DNA from: a bacterium
GTDB taxonomy: Bacteria; UBA9089; CG2-30-40-21; SBAY01
NCBI GenBank assembly: GCA_040757115.1
Contig: JBFLYA010000167.1
Coordinates: 1-8,239, forward strand
DNA length: 8,239 nucleotides
Reading direction: 5' to 3'
The position numbers and the translations under genes were made by a program. Every line of letters begins with the position of its first letter. The stretch's first letter is position 1. Shown here piece after piece: positions 5,206-8,239 of this stretch. Below the pieces are notes generated by a model. The model saw nothing but the letters and a program-made list of their open reading frames with translations. It was not told the origin of the DNA and did not search any database.

Positions 5206-5234
5206 AGTATAACAAAAGAGGTGAATAAAGTCAA
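5206..5234 (-). promoter_or_regulatory. Promoter of the foldase gene
   Basis: TTGACT (5229-5234), a 17-base spacer and TATACT (5206-5211) on the minus strand make a near-consensus sigma70-type promoter. Transcription would start near 5199-5200, only about 5 bases before the chosen ATG, giving a leaderless or very short-leader mRNA. Confidence 0.6.
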
Positions 5235-5608
5235 GTAAAAAAAATCCCTATGCGATTTATACAAGGGTATCAACTGATAACCAAACCGAAAAGGATTTCT
5301 CCTCTTGTGAAGCTCGGGAGGAAAAGATAAAGGTTTTTTGTTAAGAGCCAGAATAACTGGGAAGTTTTTAAGGAGAATAAAGAAAATGTGACTTCCGTTT
5401 CTATTTCCGAAAATCCCCAATTCGTATTGTTCAAAATGGCTCCCCACTCTTGACGATAGACGAACTTCATATTTTGCCGAAACAATCATCCTGCTGATAA
5501 AAATGTTCAAATATCGCAGGAAAGGCACAATCATCGTCTTCGGCGAACCTTTACCAGATAAGTCAGTGCAAAAAAAATAAAAAGCACATTTAAAACTCAA
5601 TATTTCTT
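5235..5608. other. Spacer with decayed coding-like sequence, no gene supported
   Basis: Between the R-M genes and the foldase promoter, open frames exist on both strands. The plus-strand frame at 5392-5580 (ending SVQKK then TAA) has coding-like codons, e.g. KMFKYRRKGTIIVFGEPLPD. It has no start codon at its beginning and lies downstream of an in-frame TGA (5389-5391), across which similar sequence continues upstream to about 5311. Minus-strand frames of 71-134 codons overlap it but run into the foldase promoter. The best reading is a gene remnant or dispersed repeat, with no recognised family. Confidence 0.35.
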
Positions 5609-6280
5609 TTAACCTGTAAAATTAATCTTGTGAATCGGTTTAATAATGTTTAAATCCAACATTACTTTCGCTTTACGTGGACTTCCGTTTTTATTTCTAA
5701 ATCCTTCCATGAAAGTTCCAAGATTTTCGCCTAACTTTTTGTCTATTTCAATAATCCAGATTTCTTCCAATGTGAACTTAGTCTTACGCAGGCGAGAAGA
5801 AGCACCACGGGCTATTCTCTCTTCTTCATATTCCGATAACCCGCCCTTAAGTTTATCATGCCAGAGTTGAAAACTCCTATTTTCATCGTTAAAAACAGCA
5901 TAACCTATCCCCAAGATGAAACCAGCTGCACCACAATTCTCAATTGCTTGGAGGGTTGCTCTCCTATCAGTACCAGGAATTTTGCGAGTTTGTTGTCCCT
6001 GAGGATTTTGACGAATATGGGCCTTAAAATCCCAAGGAATTTCCGCAAATGCATCAAAATCAGCGAAACCATACCTCTGTCTTGAAAAATCAAACAGCTG
6101 CGTAGGTTTCAAGTATTGTTCACACAGCTCTTGAAATCGCCAACCAATCCATTCCGTTTGTTTCAAATATTGGCTGTTAGTATTCTTCCAATCTAAATAA
6201 ACTTGACGAGCATCCCATTTATTAGACATTTGTGATAACGCTCTAATGATTTTATTTAATAATTGTTGTGATATTATCAT
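5609..6280 (-). CDS. Putative type II restriction endonuclease, PD-(D/E)XK type
   Basis: This 223-residue protein is encoded directly behind an adenine methyltransferase. It probably cleaves unmethylated DNA at the sequence the partner methylates, using Mg2+. A PD-(D/E)XK-like centre is visible: FADFDAFAEIPWDFKAH (residues 72-88), with D76 (or D74) as the first acid and D84-F-K86 as the (D/E)XK part. A preceding helix with acidic residues (EWIGWRFQELCEQYL, 43-57) could supply the additional glutamate. ERIARGASSRLRKTKFTLEE (154-173) is basic and may contact DNA. Its ATG overlaps the methyltransferase stop as ATGA (6277-6280), indicating coupled translation. No named endonuclease or recognition sequence can be assigned, and the restriction call rests on the motif and the partner gene. 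Confidence 0.7.
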   Translation of the reverse strand: MIISQQLLNKIIRALSQMSNKWDARQVYLDWKNTNSQYLKQTEWIGWRFQELCEQYLKPTQLFDFSRQRYGFADFDAFAEIPWDFKAHIRQNPQGQQTRKIPGTDRRATLQAIENCGAAGFILGIGYAVFNDENRSFQLWHDKLKGGLSEYEEERIARGASSRLRKTKFTLEEIWIIEIDKKLGENLGTFMEGFRNKNGSPRKAKVMLDLNIIKPIHKINFTG

Positions 6281-7929
6281 AATATGGCAATAACCGAATT
6301 ATTATGTAAATGTTTAAATGCAGGAGTAAATCTTGGGAAAATCTTTTGATTTATTTCTTCTATCAGATCTACATTATGTTTCACATTTTCATTGTTTTTA
6401 CCCGCATTTTTCTTGACTACACGGTTTGTAAGCTCTGATTGCTCAAGCTTTGAAATAAGTATTGGGTCAACAGGAATGTTGTTCGGAACTGGTAATGAGA
6501 GTAGAGTTTTTTCTGAAATCGTCATACCACCATCATTAATACGCCACCACCAATAAGCAAAACTGCTGTTTAGTAGGAGATATGCCATATCATATTCTTG
6601 TTTATTATAAAAATACAAAATCCTGAAGGAGGAACGATTCACTTCTTTTCGCAATGCAGAAATAAAATATCGTGGTGTTGATGGGATAACAAGTTTATAT
6701 GGAGTTGGATGGGAAGAGACAAGATATGCTAAACATTTTTTTGTCTTACTTAATTCGTTGTACAATGGCAAAAGTTCTTTTTGAATCTTGGGGAAAATAT
6801 CTGATATCGCTTCTACATTTGTTAAATAATCATCAATATGCTCCAGCATTTTGGCACGCTCTTTTGTGCGCCATCGCAATAAGGGGGTAATTCTAAAAGA
6901 ACGAGATTTGTTTTCTGCTTTGGCTACAATAATACCTGCTCTTATACTATTGACTTTGTTTGTATTAGTTGACCCAAATTTAAAACCTCTAAATATAGTG
7001 TCGGGAACATTATCAAAACAATAAGTTGAAATGTCTCTCATATTGGTAAGCAGTAATTGACGTAAAGTCCTGAATCTTTGTCCGTGCGTAAAAGTTTGTG
7101 GCGAAATTGAAACAAATCCTTTTGATAACTTTATAACCCGTTCTAAAAAGTAGGCATATAAATTCCGTGACTCGGCACTTTCAAACCGATTATCAGATTC
7201 AACTTCTACATATGGTGGATTTAGAATAGCAAAATCAAATGCCGGGAGATTAGATGAAAAAAGGAAATCTGCAGAGATAAAACGAGGTGCTATATCAAGA
7301 AATAAACTTTTTGATTTATTTTGAAATGATAGTGTGAATAAAGTACGCGCAATAAATAATGCCAGAGCATCTTTGTCAATCAAATAAAGTTGATTGCTTA
7401 AAAAACTCTCAGGATTTTCTTGCAATTTAACCAACCAAAAAGAAAGATTACCCACTCCAGAACATGGGTCAACCCAAATTTTACCCCTTGGGAAAGAAAG
7501 GGTTTTTTTAGCCATCACTTGAGCGACATCATCAGGAGTAAAATATTGCCCTTCTTGTTTTCTTCTATCTCTATTAAAGTATGATAAAGAGTATTCATAA
7601 AGCGTTGCTATTTCTCCAATTGAAATAGAATCAAGTATATCTGAATCCTGGATGCTTGCGTTAGAAAACTCTTTTTGTTTCAAAAGATAATCAAAGTGAG
7701 GTTGATGGAGTTTATAGATATGGGTGGCTAAAATTGAATACCAGGCATTATCAACCCCAAACTTATCTATTAGGATATTTAATTTTTGAATTGCCAATTT
7801 AGAAATATTTTTCTGCTTTGACTCTCCTGTTTTGTCAATATAAGGCTGATAAACCAGTGCTGGGAACAGATTCTCTTTTACAAAAAGAGGTTTCTTTCTT
7901 TTTTGTTTATATTTTACTTTCGTTTTCAT
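6277..7929 (-). CDS. Adenine-specific DNA methyltransferase, Eco57I/TaqI-like N6-MTase of a type II R-M system
   Basis: This 550-residue enzyme would transfer a methyl group from S-adenosylmethionine to N6 of adenine in its recognition site, protecting host DNA. Motif order is X-I-II-III-IV and then the target-recognition region, as in gamma-class N6A enzymes. Motif X is QYFTPDDVAQVMA (128-140), motif I is VDPCSGVGNLSF (153-164), II is LIDKDA (183-188), III is SADFLF (219-224) and the catalytic motif IV is NPPYV (237-241). GFVSISPQTF (271-280) lies on the next core strand. The C-terminal third is the likely target-recognition domain and includes LNSSFAYWWWRINDGGMTIS (453-472), a pattern common in Eco57I-like and type I/IIG proteins. 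The N-terminus (MKTKVKYKQKRKK) is strongly basic. A GGGG stretch 7-10 bases before ATG is the likely ribosome site. It starts 52 bases after the tRNA-Asn gene and is followed by the endonuclease with an ATGA overlap. Confidence 0.88.
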   Translation of the reverse strand: MKTKVKYKQKRKKPLFVKENLFPALVYQPYIDKTGESKQKNISKLAIQKLNILIDKFGVDNAWYSILATHIYKLHQPHFDYLLKQKEFSNASIQDSDILDSISIGEIATLYEYSLSYFNRDRRKQEGQYFTPDDVAQVMAKKTLSFPRGKIWVDPCSGVGNLSFWLVKLQENPESFLSNQLYLIDKDALALFIARTLFTLSFQNKSKSLFLDIAPRFISADFLFSSNLPAFDFAILNPPYVEVESDNRFESAESRNLYAYFLERVIKLSKGFVSISPQTFTHGQRFRTLRQLLLTNMRDISTYCFDNVPDTIFRGFKFGSTNTNKVNSIRAGIIVAKAENKSRSFRITPLLRWRTKERAKMLEHIDDYLTNVEAISDIFPKIQKELLPLYNELSKTKKCLAYLVSSHPTPYKLVIPSTPRYFISALRKEVNRSSFRILYFYNKQEYDMAYLLLNSSFAYWWWRINDGGMTISEKTLLSLPVPNNIPVDPILISKLEQSELTNRVVKKNAGKNNENVKHNVDLIEEINQKIFPRFTPAFKHLHNNSVIAIL

Positions 7930-7954
7930 CTTTTACCCCAAATTTATATGTAAA

Positions 7955-7972
7955 GCTCAGGTTCGTTTGAGC
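7955..7972 (-). terminator. Weak hairpin after tRNA-Asn
   Basis: GCTCA…TGAGC (5-bp stem, 8-base loop) is followed by TTTACAT on the minus strand between the tRNA 3' end and the methyltransferase. If it is weak, tRNA transcription could read into the R-M genes. A TTGACG just upstream lacks a good -10 box at normal spacing. Confidence 0.25.
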
Positions 7973-7980
7973 GTCAAGTC

Positions 7981-8055
7981 TGGCTCCCCGGGTAGGGCTC
8001 GAACCTACAACCTAGCGGTTAACAGCCGCTCGCTCCACCATTGAGCTACCGAGGA
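7981..8055 (-). tRNA. tRNA-Asn (anticodon GUU), CCA encoded
   Basis: On the minus strand the acceptor arm TCCTCGG pairs with CCGGGGA, leaving discriminator G and an encoded CCA (7981-7983). The D-arm is GCTC/GAGC. The anticodon arm AGCGG/CCGCT has loop CTGTTAA, giving anticodon GTT at 8021-8023. The T-arm GTAGG/CCTAC carries TTCGAGC. The 75-base length including CCA and the G discriminator fit an asparagine tRNA. All stems are intact, so it appears functional. The R-M operon lies immediately behind its 3' end. Confidence 0.96.
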
Positions 8056-8067
8056 ACCTCTATTAAT

Positions 8068-8096
8068 ATTATACGGGTTAAATAACTACTTGTCAA
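8068..8096 (-). promoter_or_regulatory. Consensus promoter of tRNA-Asn
   Basis: TTGACA (8091-8096), a 17-base spacer and TATAAT (8068-8073) on the minus strand are perfect sigma70-type consensus boxes. Transcription would start near 8061, about six bases before the mature 5' end. An A/T-rich stretch and the CCTGTGCGGTTA repeat motif (8103-8122) lie just upstream of the -35 box. Confidence 0.85.
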
Positions 8097-8102
8097 GAAA
8101 AA

Positions 8103-8122
8103 TTTTCGACCTGTGCGGTTAA
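8103..8122 (+). repeat. Dispersed motif TTTTCGACCTGTGCGGTTAA
   Basis: This is nearly the same as 499-518 on the plus strand (one mismatch in the CCTGTGC(G/A)GTTAA core) and as the minus-strand copy at 1227-1247. It sits directly upstream of the tRNA-Asn -35 box. Confidence 0.65.
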
Positions 8123-8223
8123 ATGTAAAATGAAAAATGTAAAATGTATAACTGAAAGGTAATGAGTCTTGCGAAGGAGTGAAATTTCCCATTTTTCATT
8201 TCCTATTTTACATTTTACATTTA
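8120..8223. repeat. AT-rich inverted repeat at the window end
   Basis: TAAATGTAAAATG (8120-8132) is the exact inverse of CATTTTACATTTA (8211-8223). The adjoining GAAAAATG (8132-8139) mirrors CATTTTTC (8190-8197). Short direct AAATGTAAAATG repeats occur inside the arms. No coding sequence is seen from 8123 to the end. Confidence 0.65.
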
Positions 8224-8239
8224 TTTTTCCTTTGCGTCT

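Noticed and set aside
5389-5391. TGA read as an amino acid (recoding or selenocysteine)
   Set aside because: The methyltransferase and the 53-aa ORF end at TGA in sensible places and no conserved protein spans this codon, so simple decay is the easier explanation.
5196-5600. Minus-strand ORF of 134 codons (and a 71-codon one inside it in another frame) between the foldase and the endonuclease
   Set aside because: It starts at TTG without a ribosome site, contains poly-F/K runs from homopolymers, and runs through the foldase promoter and over the foldase start. The overlapping plus-strand frame looks at least as coding-like.
7981-8055. Integration (att) duplication of the tRNA-Asn 3' end bounding an island
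   Set aside because: No second copy of the tRNA 3' segment was found elsewhere in the window and no integrase gene is present. The far boundary may be outside the window, so an island remains unproven.

Overview
The window is AT-rich bacterial chromosome whose intergenic spaces are full of short dispersed and inverted repeats. An ExbB/TolQ-type inner-membrane proton channel and an exported SurA/PpiC-type foldase point to a cell with an outer membrane. The mix of repeat types (CACGAAG-type units, 'CCACAGAT…ACGGAT' units, AATGTAGAAT-type runs, GGATCAAGGATTC units) resembles uncultivated Gram-negative lineages, but no phylum can be fixed from this sequence. The standard genetic code fits all genes.

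Layout. 1-326 (+): the C-terminal end of a PD-(D/E)XK 'Rpn/transposase' nuclease with in-frame 12-bp tandem repeats. About 327-1250: almost a kilobase without a convincing gene. It consists of nested inverted repeats, plus a 175-bp element (563-737) with 11-bp terminal inverted repeats starting GTAA and a perfect 8-bp target-site duplication, which looks like an IS66-type MITE. 1272-1586 (+): a small uncertain ORF. 1696-2766 (+): a GT-B glycosyltransferase. It converges on a minus-strand set: ppiC-like foldase (start reassigned to 5194), a terminator-like long hairpin, an ExbB-like channel protein (2920-3555), and a 53-aa ORF that starts immediately after the exbB stop (TAA|ATG). No ExbD partner is present.

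5216-5608 is a spacer with decayed coding-like sequence. 5609-7929 (-) is a two-gene restriction-modification system: an N6-adenine methyltransferase followed, with a 4-bp ATGA overlap, by a PD-(D/E)XK endonuclease. Directly upstream is a complete tRNA-Asn(GUU) gene (7981-8055) with a consensus sigma70-type promoter. The window ends in another inverted-repeat spacer.

How the genes relate. The restriction and methylation enzymes are one functional unit. The foldase and ExbB-like protein are both envelope proteins but seem separately transcribed: a terminator-like hairpin lies between them and the ExbB gene has its own leader. The glycosyltransferase and the nuclease fragment are accessory genes without visible partners. 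The most notable signals are the IS66-like MITE with its intact target duplication, a dispersed 'CCTGTGCGGTTA' motif abutting promoter -35 boxes, the lone exbB with a coupled small ORF, and the R-M pair beside tRNA-Asn.
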